Positions 1 through 6,761 of a DNA stretch of 10,591 nucleotides are shown in pieces. The position numbers and the translations under genes are program-made. Numbering within the stretch: position 1 is the stretch's first letter; every line of letters starts with the position of its first letter. The stretch spans positions 1 through 10,591 of the forward strand of contig DTWD01000217.1 of assembly GCA_012963185.1 (NCBI GenBank). The letters run 5' to 3'. The notes beneath the pieces are model-generated. The model had not been told where the DNA came from. It worked only from the letters and a program-made list of their open reading frames with translations, and did not search any database. The stretch comes from Acidobacteriota bacterium. Its GTDB lineage: Bacteria > Acidobacteriota > Vicinamibacteria > Vicinamibacterales > UBA8438.

Positions 1-1241
1 ACGTTGAGAATCGGCATGCCGGCAATAGGACTGGACGGGTCGTTGCGGGCATCAGGATTCACGATGTCATTTGCGCCGATCACGATACTGACGTCTGTCT
101 GTTCAAAGGATGGATTAATCTCGTCCATTTCTTTGAGCTTGTCGTATTCGACGTCAGCTTCAGCCAGGAGAACGTTCATGTGTCCGGGCATTCGGCCAGC
201 TACAGGGTGAATGGCATACTCCACCTCCGCTCCTTGTGACTCAAGAAACATGGCGAGGTCACGTACTTGATGCTGAGCTTGTGAGACGGCGAGTCCATAG
301 CCTGGCACGATGACGACACGACGAACGCCATCAAGTAACATCGCGACTTCCTCGGCTGAGGTGCTTTTGACGCGGCCAGCATACACCTCGTCGGCGTTTG
401 ACCTCGCCCCACCGCTTTCGGCGATGGCTCCAACGAGAACATTTATCAATGACCGATTCATCGCTTTACACATGATCATCGTCAGGATGATTCCAGAAGC
501 ACCGACTAGTGAACCTGTGATGATCAAGATGTTGTTACTCAGAACGAATCCTGTCGACGCGGCTGCTAGGCCCGAGTACGAGTTAAGCAGGGCGATGGCC
601 ACCGGCATATCGGCTCCGCCGATCGGAATGGTCAGAAGAACGCCAAGCAGAGAAGCAACAACGACCACACCAACATAGAACTCGGTGTTAGCCGGCGTGC
701 TCACGACCATGACACCCAGGCCGAGAGCAGTGATTCCTAAAAGGGCATTGAGTATTTGTTGGGCGGGAAATATTACTGGCCGGTCAGGTAAGAGCAGGCC
801 ACGGAGTTTGTCGAAAGCAACCAGGCTTCCCCAGAACGTAACGGAACCGATAATGCCGGATGCCACCGTGGCAATGGCGGTTTGCGTGGAGGGATTCGTG
901 TCGCCTACAAGCACGGCTCCGGCGACAAGTGCGGAGGCGCCGCCACCGAAGGCATTTAGCAACGCAACCATTTCCGGTATTGCCGTGAGTTTGATCTTTA
1001 GTGCGAAGGTGGCTCCAATGGTAGCTCCAAGCACCACACCACCAAGGATCCAGGCGAACGCTTCCGGTCCTGCGCCAAAGATCTGTTGGTCAAGTAACGT
1101 CGCCACGACGGCAAGCAGCATTCCGCCGGCACCAAAGAGATTTCCGCGCACGGCAGTCCGTGGGTGAGTCAATCCGCGAATACCAAGAATAAACAGCACC
1201 GATGCAACAAGGTAGGTAAGGTCGATCAGGACGGTGTCCAC
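1..1241 (-). CDS. pntB: NAD(P) transhydrogenase subunit beta (PntB), C-terminus cut by window edge
   Basis: This is the beta subunit of the proton-translocating transhydrogenase. The enzyme sits in the inner membrane and couples hydride transfer from NADH to NADP+ with proton entry. Reading the minus strand from a GTG at 1241-1239 gives 413 open codons. About the first 265 residues are hydrophobic membrane domain II, including IPIGGADMPVAIALLNSYSG near 205-224 and MCKAMNRS near 257-264. They are followed by soluble NADP-binding domain III, with VPGYGLAVSQAQ at 312-323, GRMPGHMNVLLAEA at 349-362 and GANDIVNPDARNDPSSPIAG at 389-408. Family members are usually about 460 residues, so roughly 50 are missing because the window ends. 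The start is supported by the one-base TAGTG overlap with pntAB and by AAGGA just upstream. One oddity is Asn96, in the segment MVALLNAFGGG, where E. coli PntB has its proton-channel histidine (comparison from memory). The identification is very secure. Confidence 0.96.
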   Translation of the reverse strand, partial: MDTVLIDLTYLVASVLFILGIRGLTHPRTAVRGNLFGAGGMLLAVVATLLDQQIFGAGPEAFAWILGGVVLGATIGATFALKIKLTAIPEMVALLNAFGGGASALVAGAVLVGDTNPSTQTAIATVASGIIGSVTFWGSLVAFDKLRGLLLPDRPVIFPAQQILNALLGITALGLGVMVVSTPANTEFYVGVVVVASLLGVLLTIPIGGADMPVAIALLNSYSGLAAASTGFVLSNNILIITGSLVGASGIILTMIMCKAMNRSLINVLVGAIAESGGARSNADEVYAGRVKSTSAEEVAMLLDGVRRVVIVPGYGLAVSQAQHQVRDLAMFLESQGAEVEYAIHPVAGRMPGHMNVLLAEADVEYDKLKEMDEINPSFEQTDVSIVIGANDIVNPDARNDPSSPIAGMPILN

Positions 1242-1519
1242 TAATCCTTCTTCTTAAACATGTCGAGCATTCGATGGGTTACCAAGAAACCACCAACGAC
1301 GTTAATAGTTGCGATGACCAGCGCTAAAAACCCAAGGATCATGGTCGTTTGGTTTGACGATGAAACAGAAAGCATCGCACCAATGATGGTAATTCCAGAG
1401 ATCGCGTTACTTCCCGACATCAGCGGGGTATGAAGCAATGGCGGAACCTTTGTAATAATTTCAAAGCCGACAAAGACGGCGAGCATGAAAATTGTTAATA
1501 GTGGTATGAAAGTATCCAT
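1241..1519 (-). CDS. pntAB: NAD(P) transhydrogenase subunit alpha part 2 (membrane piece, PntAB)
   Basis: This 92-residue protein is the small membrane part of the transhydrogenase alpha subunit. In E. coli it is the C-terminal end of PntA, whereas in Rhodospirillum rubrum-type enzymes it is a separate polypeptide, as here. Three hydrophobic helices are visible, roughly residues 4-20, 40-55 and 60-78. The family hallmark LLHTPLMSGSNAISGI lies at 28-43, and the tail FKKKD is charged. It starts 6 bases after the pntAA stop, with AAAGG overlapping that stop as a ribosome binding site, and its TAG stop shares one base with the GTG of pntB. Position 41 is serine (NAISG), as in E. coli; some other lineages have histidine there (from memory). 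Together with PntB it forms the membrane domain that conducts protons. Confidence 0.95.
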   Translation of the reverse strand: MDTFIPLLTIFMLAVFVGFEIITKVPPLLHTPLMSGSNAISGITIIGAMLSVSSSNQTTMILGFLALVIATINVVGGFLVTHRMLDMFKKKD

Positions 1520-1525
1520 AGACCT

Positions 1526-2683
1526 TTAAGACGCGGACTCCAAAAGTGCCTTCACGCGTGGATGTATGACTTCACCGTTGTGCGATACCAAGGTGCCCGC
1601 TGTGATTTCTTCGTCGAGATCGAGTAGCAGAGTGCTGTCTTTGATTAAGTGCAACAACAGTGTCGAGATGTTTTTTGCATACATCTGGGACGCATGATAC
1701 GGCACGGTTGCAGGAAGGTTGGACGGCCCGAGGATGGTGACGCCATTGCTGACGACGACTTCGTCGGCTCTCGTTACTTCGCAGTTACCTCCTCGTTCTG
1801 CGGCAAGGTCGACGACAACAGCGCCAGGTTTCATTCCGGCGACCATGTCTTTGGTGACCAAGACAGGTGCAGTTTTGCCAGGAATGAGTGCTGTTGTGAT
1901 GACAACGTCACTGTTGGCAACAACGCGGGTCATCATTTCGCGCTGTCGCTCAAGAAACGATTCGTCCTGTGCTTTAGCGTAACCACCCGCATCTTCTGAT
2001 TCACTTGTATCAAGAGGGAGTTCAACGAAGCTTGCTCCGAGGCTCTCGACTTGTTCTTGTACGGCCGGCCGGACGTCATACGCTTCGACGCGGGCTCCAA
2101 GGCGACGGGCCGAGGCAATGGCCTGGAGACCTGCGACGCCGGCACCAACGACAAAGACTCGCGCTGGGGTGATTGTGCCGGCGGCCGTCATCATCATCGG
2201 AAACATGCGTGGCAAGGTCTCAGCAGCAAGAAGCACCGCTTTATACCCGGCAATTGTTGCCATTGAGGACAGAGCATCCATGCTCTGTGCTCGGGTAATA
2301 CGTGGAATCAGTTCCATCGAGAATGACCGAATGCCTTTGGCCGCCACGATCTCTGCTGTTTTAGGTTCGCCAAGTGGTTCAGAAAATCCAATGATCGTAT
2401 GGTCTGCTCTCAGCGTTTCAAGATCGGCCCGCCCGGCATCTCCGGCTGCACCGGGGCTGCGTACTTGGAGCAGGATGTCGACGTCAGAAAACAGTTGTTC
2501 TCTGGAGTTTGCAATGCGGGCGCCTTTTTCGACGTACGCATGATCTGGAAACCCAGCAGATTTACCTGCTGAGGGTTCAATTAATATCTCGAGTGACGCC
2601 TTGGTCAATAACGGAATGATGGTAGGGACCAAAGCGACCCGACGTTCGCCAGGGTATGACTCTTTAGGAACACCGATGATCAT
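1526..2683 (-). CDS. pntAA: NAD(P) transhydrogenase subunit alpha part 1 (NAD-binding, PntAA)
   Basis: This 385-residue protein is the soluble domain I of the transhydrogenase, which binds NAD(H) on the cytoplasmic side. It is related to alanine dehydrogenase. The start MIIGVPKESYPGERRVALVP is typical of the family. The conserved stretch RAQSMDALSSMATIAGYKAV lies at 131-150. The Rossmann glycine motif GAGVAG is at 180-185, followed by the ribose-binding acidic residue in AYDVRP (Asp203). RQREMM at 246-251 and DLAAERGGNCE at 292-302 are further signatures. No membrane helices follow, in keeping with the split form in which PntAB supplies them. The ATG overlaps the stop of the upstream PQQ dehydrogenase as ATGA. 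I see no good Shine-Dalgarno close to the ATG (the nearest GGAGG-like run is over 20 bases upstream), so translation probably depends on ribosomes finishing the upstream gene. This makes it part of the same four-gene unit. Confidence 0.96.
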   Translation of the reverse strand: MIIGVPKESYPGERRVALVPTIIPLLTKASLEILIEPSAGKSAGFPDHAYVEKGARIANSREQLFSDVDILLQVRSPGAAGDAGRADLETLRADHTIIGFSEPLGEPKTAEIVAAKGIRSFSMELIPRITRAQSMDALSSMATIAGYKAVLLAAETLPRMFPMMMTAAGTITPARVFVVGAGVAGLQAIASARRLGARVEAYDVRPAVQEQVESLGASFVELPLDTSESEDAGGYAKAQDESFLERQREMMTRVVANSDVVITTALIPGKTAPVLVTKDMVAGMKPGAVVVDLAAERGGNCEVTRADEVVVSNGVTILGPSNLPATVPYHASQMYAKNISTLLLHLIKDSTLLLDLDEEITAGTLVSHNGEVIHPRVKALLESAS

Positions 2684-4656
2684 GGTAGCCGGAATACGAC
2701 GAGTTCGCCTCCATAGCCGCCACCGCTTACGGCGACGGCTATGTGTTGCTTGCCATCAATCATGTAGGTCATGGGCGAGCCGGTTTGCATCTGCGGAATA
2801 TAGACAGCACCTAGTTCCTGCCCAGTCATCTTGTCGTAGGCGCGGAGCATCGCACCCTGCACACCTTCGTCGTTCGTGAACGCCCCACCGTCACCAGCAA
2901 TGACGAGTGTTTTCGTTATGAGTGTTCCGACACGTCCAGGTCGCCCGGTACGTGGGACATCCACACCTTCGAGCAAACGGTGGTTTCGAATATTATCCGC
3001 GGTTTCACCATGGGCAACTTGCCAGAGGAGTTCGCCCTTGTTGAGATCAATTGCGCTAATCCGGCCCCATGGGGGTTTGATGATCGGAATTCCTTCGACG
3101 TTGAGTGCTTCTTGCCGCGCGCTTACGCCTTCGGGACGCCCGCGGATAAAGTTCATGTCAGATCGGTCGGGGTCATTTACCAAACCGAGATTGGTGACCT
3201 CTGTTTTTGAGTACTGATAAAAGATGCCAGTTTCAGGGTCAAAAGATCCGCCTGGCCAATTTACTCCTCCAGTTGAGGCTGGGACTTGGAGGGTCCCGTA
3301 TTTGCCGTCTGCCGTCCCGACAGAAGGCGGAGTAAAGATGGACCGCCCGTAGCGGAATTTATCAAGTACCTCAAGCGCACGTTCCCGCAATTCCGGAGTG
3401 AAATCAACCAAGTCCTCCGGCATGATGCCCTGCTGGTCAAAGGCTGGTGGTTTTGTTGGATGTGGTTGCGTTGGGGACAGGACCTCGCCTGGAATATCGG
3501 ATGGTGGTACCGGGAGTTCTTCAATCGGCCAGACGGGCTCACCCGTTTCACGGTCGAAGACATACAACCATGATTGCTTCGTTGGCAAAGCCACGGCTTT
3601 AATGTCGCGACCATCGACTGTGATGTCGACGAGAACTGGTGCAGCCGGGAGGTCCCAATCCCAAACGTCGTGGTGTGTCGTCTGGAAATGCCACTTGCGT
3701 TCCCCTGTTTCGAGATCGAGCGCAACGAGGCTGTCAGAAAAAAGGTTATCGCCCACCCTATGGCCACCATAGTAGTCGTTGGTTGGCATTTCCACTGGTA
3801 GATATGCCATCCCGAGCTCTGCATCGATCGTCATTTGGCCCCACACGCCGGTATTTCCGGTATAGCGCCATGAGTCGCCTTCCCAAGTGTCGTTGCCGTA
3901 TTCATCACCCTGCGGGATCGTGTGAAAGATCCACTTTCTCGACCCCGTCGTCGCGTCATAGCCGCGAATGTAGCCTTTGGTATTGCTCATTGATTTGGGT
4001 GACCCACCAGGCAGGTGAGCAGCCCCAATGACGATCGTATTGCCAACGGCTACGGGTGCTGCATGCAAACCAATTTCACCGGTAACCAGGTCGATGTCCT
4101 GGTCGAGTTCAGTTTTCAGATCAATAATGCCGTCATTGCCGAAATCGTCTAACCGCTGACCCGTGATCGCATTCAAACCAATGAGGTGATACCCAGGAGT
4201 AACGTAAAATATTTTACCGTCACCGCCATCGTCCAGATAGGTCAACCCACGACCGGAAAGGCGGCGCGGCGCGGCCGCTCCCCGCTCCCCTTCATCGTAG
4301 CGATGGAACCACAAAATTTCTCCAGTTGTTGCATCAAGCGCAACGGCGGCACGTCGGGTTCCGGCGGTTGTGTAGAGCACGCCATTTACCATGAGCGGTG
4401 TCGACTGCAGGCGGAATTCAGGAGTTGGACCAAAATTATCAGTCCGGAATCTCCAGGCGACTTCTAGGTCGTTGAAGTTGTCGCCATTAATTTGGTCGAG
4501 CGGCGAGTAACGAGTGTGTGCTAGGTCTCCCCCATACGATGGCCACTCGCCGTTCTGCGTGCCCTCTTCCTGTGCCCCAAGAACAAGGCTGGTACTGACA
4601 ATGCCCAGTCCAAAAAAAGTCAAAAACCAGTTGCGTCGAGCGCCAACAAATGTCAT
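2680..4656 (-). CDS. Periplasmic PQQ-dependent dehydrogenase, glucose-dehydrogenase-like (copy 1)
   Basis: This 658-residue quinoprotein is predicted to oxidise a sugar or alcohol in the periplasm with pyrroloquinoline quinone. A basic start (ARRNW, residues 6-10) and a hydrophobic run to about 28 form an export signal, with likely cleavage near LGA-QEE. The rest is an eight-bladed propeller with repeated TGE/TGxxxW blade motifs (for example ATTGEILW 109-116, ETGERKWHF 316-324). The segment THHDVWDWDLPAAP (327-340) corresponds to the catalytic region of E. coli membrane glucose dehydrogenase. Asp333 and Lys360 keep the spacing of that enzyme's Asp466 and Lys493 (from memory). GGVNWPGG is at 463-470. 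It lacks the five N-terminal membrane helices of E. coli Gcd, and has no heme-binding CxxCH and no cysteine at all, so it must pass electrons to another carrier. GGAGGA six bases before the ATG supports the start. The substrate is unknown. It shares full-length similarity with the divergent gene at 4792-6738, and its stop overlaps pntAA. Confidence 0.9.
   Translation of the reverse strand: MTFVGARRNWFLTFFGLGIVSTSLVLGAQEEGTQNGEWPSYGGDLAHTRYSPLDQINGDNFNDLEVAWRFRTDNFGPTPEFRLQSTPLMVNGVLYTTAGTRRAAVALDATTGEILWFHRYDEGERGAAAPRRLSGRGLTYLDDGGDGKIFYVTPGYHLIGLNAITGQRLDDFGNDGIIDLKTELDQDIDLVTGEIGLHAAPVAVGNTIVIGAAHLPGGSPKSMSNTKGYIRGYDATTGSRKWIFHTIPQGDEYGNDTWEGDSWRYTGNTGVWGQMTIDAELGMAYLPVEMPTNDYYGGHRVGDNLFSDSLVALDLETGERKWHFQTTHHDVWDWDLPAAPVLVDITVDGRDIKAVALPTKQSWLYVFDRETGEPVWPIEELPVPPSDIPGEVLSPTQPHPTKPPAFDQQGIMPEDLVDFTPELRERALEVLDKFRYGRSIFTPPSVGTADGKYGTLQVPASTGGVNWPGGSFDPETGIFYQYSKTEVTNLGLVNDPDRSDMNFIRGRPEGVSARQEALNVEGIPIIKPPWGRISAIDLNKGELLWQVAHGETADNIRNHRLLEGVDVPRTGRPGRVGTLITKTLVIAGDGGAFTNDEGVQGAMLRAYDKMTGQELGAVYIPQMQTGSPMTYMIDGKQHIAVAVSGGGYGGELVVFRLP
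4460..4505 (-). repeat. 46-base inverted repeat, copy in PQQ dehydrogenase 1
   Basis: The reverse complement of this block is identical, base for base, to 4937-4982. After one mismatch (4459 versus 4983) the match continues for seven more bases (4452-4458 with 4984-4990). It encodes PLDQINGDNFNDLEV (residues 52-66) in the first dehydrogenase. Sequence on either side is clearly more diverged. Confidence 0.9.
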
Positions 4657-4662
4657 TCGGAG

Positions 4663-4668
4663 TCCTCC
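4663..4668 (-). promoter_or_regulatory. Ribosome binding site of PQQ dehydrogenase copy 1
   Basis: GGAGGA on the minus strand lies six bases before the ATG at 4656. It is a strong Shine-Dalgarno with good spacing and fixes this start. Confidence 0.8.
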
Positions 4669-4778
4669 ATAGTAGCGTCACAGACAAGCATACCGTGGCG
4701 CGCAAGGATCGGCCAAAGAGGTCTTTTCAGGGTAGCATGTCGTGATTGGTTGGTATTTGACTGAACTAGGGTCCTTTC

Positions 4779-4787
4779 GGGGAGAAG
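4779..4787 (+). promoter_or_regulatory. Ribosome binding site of PQQ dehydrogenase copy 2
   Basis: GGGGAGAAG ends four bases before the ATG at 4792. The purine-rich match supports that start codon. Confidence 0.7.
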
Positions 4788-4791
4788 ATTC

Positions 4792-6738
4792 ATGCGTTTA
4801 GGAAGAGTGATTCGTTGTTTGGTGGCAGTGGCGGTTTTGTCGGCCGGGAATCCTTCAGGCTTAGCATTAGCGCAACATGGTGCGACTGATGGGGAATGGT
4901 CGTACTACGGTGGTGATGCGGGAAGCACGAAATATGCGCCGCTCGACCAAATTAATGGCGACAACTTCAACGACCTAGAAGTTGCCTGGACGTGGCAAAC
5001 AGAAAACTTTGGACCTCGGCCAGAAAATTATTACCGCGTGACGCCAATCATGGTGAACGGCGTCCTCTATGCGACAGCGGGCTCTCGTCGGGCTGTTGTC
5101 GCGATTGACCCAACAAATGGTGAAACGTTGTGGATGTATCGCTATGACGAGGGACGCCGTGGTGAAGCGGCTCCACGTTTAAATTCTGGTCGCGGTGTAG
5201 CTTATTGGGAGGACCCAGACAATCCGGCTGATCGGCGTATCCTGCTCATTACTCCTGGCTATCAGCTTGTCGCGCTTGACGCTGATACGGGCCAACCAAT
5301 TCCAAGCTTTGGAGCGAATGGATGGGTTGATTTAAAGCAAGGTCTTGACCGTGACGTTGACCCAATCGACGGGGCTATCGGATCCAGTTCTCCACCAATC
5401 GTTTCTCGCGGGGTCATTGTTGTTGGCGCAGCGCTCATACCCGGAACTGCACCGGAGTCCCGTGACAATGTCCCAGGTCATATTCGTGGATATGACGTCC
5501 GGACTGGAGAACGAAAGTGGATCTTTCACACGATCCCGCATCCGGGAGAATTGGGCAATGAGACCTGGGAAAATGGTTCATGGGAGTACACGGGGAATGC
5601 TGGTGTCTGGCCGCCTTTTTCCGTCGACCACGAGCTTGGCTATGTGTATTTGCCGACGGAACTTGGCACCGGTGATTACTATGGAGGGCACCGCCTTGGG
5701 GATAATCTTTTTTCGAACAGTCTCGTCTGTCTCGATGTAGAAACAGGAGAACGAATCTGGCATTTTCAGATGATCCACCACGGCATCTGGGACTGGGATA
5801 ACCCTGCCCCTCCAATTCTGCTGGATGTGACAGTTGATGGCCGTCCACGGAAAATCGTGGTGCAGGTTACAAAGCAGGCGTGGGCATACGTATTTGATCG
5901 CATAACTGGAGAACCCGTGTGGCCTATTGAAGAACGTCAAGTCGCCCAGACCGATGTTCCGGGTGAACGAACGTCTCCGACTCAACCATTCCCGACGAAG
6001 CCATTGGCGTATGACTTGCAGGGGTTTTCGCTTGAAGATCTCGTTGATTTTACGCCTGAACTTCGGCAGGAAGCATTCGAAATTGTTTCCCAATATCGCC
6101 TCGGGCCTATCTTTACACCCCCATCACTGATTGATGCCGAGGATGGAACGAAGGGCACGATTCAAGTTCCGAATCAGACCGGTGGAACTAATTGGACCGG
6201 TGCGACGGTTGACCCTGAGACAGGAGTGCTCTTTGTCCCCTCGTACACGTCTCCCAGTCTACGGGCGTTGACTAACGATCCTTTTGTTTCGGATATGGAT
6301 TTTATTGACGCTGGCCGGATCCGCGGTCCACGTGGTTTGCCGATTGTTAGACCACCATGGGGACGAATTACCGCCATCGACCTCAACACCGGCGACCACA
6401 TTTGGATGGTCCCGAATTCTGATACGCCAGAAAGTTACAAGAACAACCCGGCGCTTCAAGGACTTGATATTGAACCGACAGGTACGCCGACTTGGGTTGG
6501 CGCGATCACAACGAAGACACTACTGATCGCTGGAGCAGGAGGTGGGTTTCGTCTTGACGGTGAACCGGTTCTTCGCGCACTTGATAAAACCAACGGTGAG
6601 GTTCTTGGGAAAGTCGATCTCCCGGGAGTGACATGTGGCGTGCCAATGACCTACATGGCCGACGAGAAACAGTACGTTGTCACTGCCGTTTGTAGTCGTC
6701 AACACCCGGCGCAACTTGTGGCACTGACATTGCCGTAG
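4792..6738 (+). CDS. Periplasmic PQQ-dependent dehydrogenase, glucose-dehydrogenase-like (copy 2)
   Basis: This 648-residue paralog of the divergent neighbour aligns with it from the mature N-terminus to the C-terminus without large gaps. The signal peptide is residues 1-27, with basic MRLGR, a hydrophobic core and an ALA-Q cleavage site. Propeller blades carry TGE..W motifs such as ETGERIWHF (317-325). The catalytic segment reads IHHGIWDWDNPAPP (328-341). Asp334 and Lys361 keep the spacing expected for the family's catalytic Asp/Lys pair, while Gly331 replaces the aspartate found at that point in copy 1. GGTNWTG is at 464-470. There is no CxxCH, no adjacent cysteine pair and no membrane anchor beyond the signal. 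Mature cysteines are at 313, 615 and 634; the last two could form a disulfide. The next gene starts 23 bases downstream and is probably co-transcribed; its cytochrome domain is a candidate electron partner (inference). The substrate cannot be told from sequence. Confidence 0.9.
   Translation: MRLGRVIRCLVAVAVLSAGNPSGLALAQHGATDGEWSYYGGDAGSTKYAPLDQINGDNFNDLEVAWTWQTENFGPRPENYYRVTPIMVNGVLYATAGSRRAVVAIDPTNGETLWMYRYDEGRRGEAAPRLNSGRGVAYWEDPDNPADRRILLITPGYQLVALDADTGQPIPSFGANGWVDLKQGLDRDVDPIDGAIGSSSPPIVSRGVIVVGAALIPGTAPESRDNVPGHIRGYDVRTGERKWIFHTIPHPGELGNETWENGSWEYTGNAGVWPPFSVDHELGYVYLPTELGTGDYYGGHRLGDNLFSNSLVCLDVETGERIWHFQMIHHGIWDWDNPAPPILLDVTVDGRPRKIVVQVTKQAWAYVFDRITGEPVWPIEERQVAQTDVPGERTSPTQPFPTKPLAYDLQGFSLEDLVDFTPELRQEAFEIVSQYRLGPIFTPPSLIDAEDGTKGTIQVPNQTGGTNWTGATVDPETGVLFVPSYTSPSLRALTNDPFVSDMDFIDAGRIRGPRGLPIVRPPWGRITAIDLNTGDHIWMVPNSDTPESYKNNPALQGLDIEPTGTPTWVGAITTKTLLIAGAGGGFRLDGEPVLRALDKTNGEVLGKVDLPGVTCGVPMTYMADEKQYVVTAVCSRQHPAQLVALTLP
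4937..4982 (+). repeat. 46-base inverted repeat, copy in PQQ dehydrogenase 2
   Basis: This is the partner of 4460-4505 on the other strand, identical over all 46 bases and separated from it by 431 bases. It encodes PLDQINGDNFNDLEV at residues 50-64 of the second dehydrogenase, so the two copies lie at homologous codons in the same reading frame. Confidence 0.9.
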
Positions 6739-6761
6739 CGTACCGGTGAGTCTTTGTTGAG

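Larger units (their letters stand above)
4657..4791. promoter_or_regulatory. Divergent promoter region between the two PQQ dehydrogenases
   Basis: These 135 bases separate two genes read in opposite directions, so both promoters should lie here or just inside the coding starts. I could not assign convincing -35/-10 pairs. A TTGACT at 4757-4762 resembles a -35 box for the plus-strand gene but has no matching -10 at the right distance. No clear operator palindrome was seen. The region is flanked by coding sequences that share a 46-base inverted repeat, so it forms the centre of an invertible configuration. Confidence 0.55.

Noticed and set aside
1..3. Truncated pntB as a broken gene
   Set aside because: The frame stays open to the window edge at a point inside a normal domain III, so the missing end is simply outside the window.
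310..1167. Plus-strand open frames of 122 and 160 codons
   Set aside because: They lie antisense to pntB, whose minus-strand reading gives an unmistakable family protein over the whole interval. The plus-strand translations are low-complexity shadows.
3261..3824. Minus-strand open frame of 187 codons
   Set aside because: It is another frame of the same strand within the PQQ dehydrogenase, with no recognisable motif. It is an out-of-frame shadow.
4618..4656. Twin-arginine (Tat) export signal on PQQ dehydrogenase copy 1
   Set aside because: Arg7-Arg8 are followed by NWFL, not the usual xFLK. PQQ enzymes normally use Sec export, so an ordinary Sec signal is more likely.
5578..6093. Minus-strand open frame of 171 codons
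   Set aside because: It is antisense to the second PQQ dehydrogenase and shows no family features.
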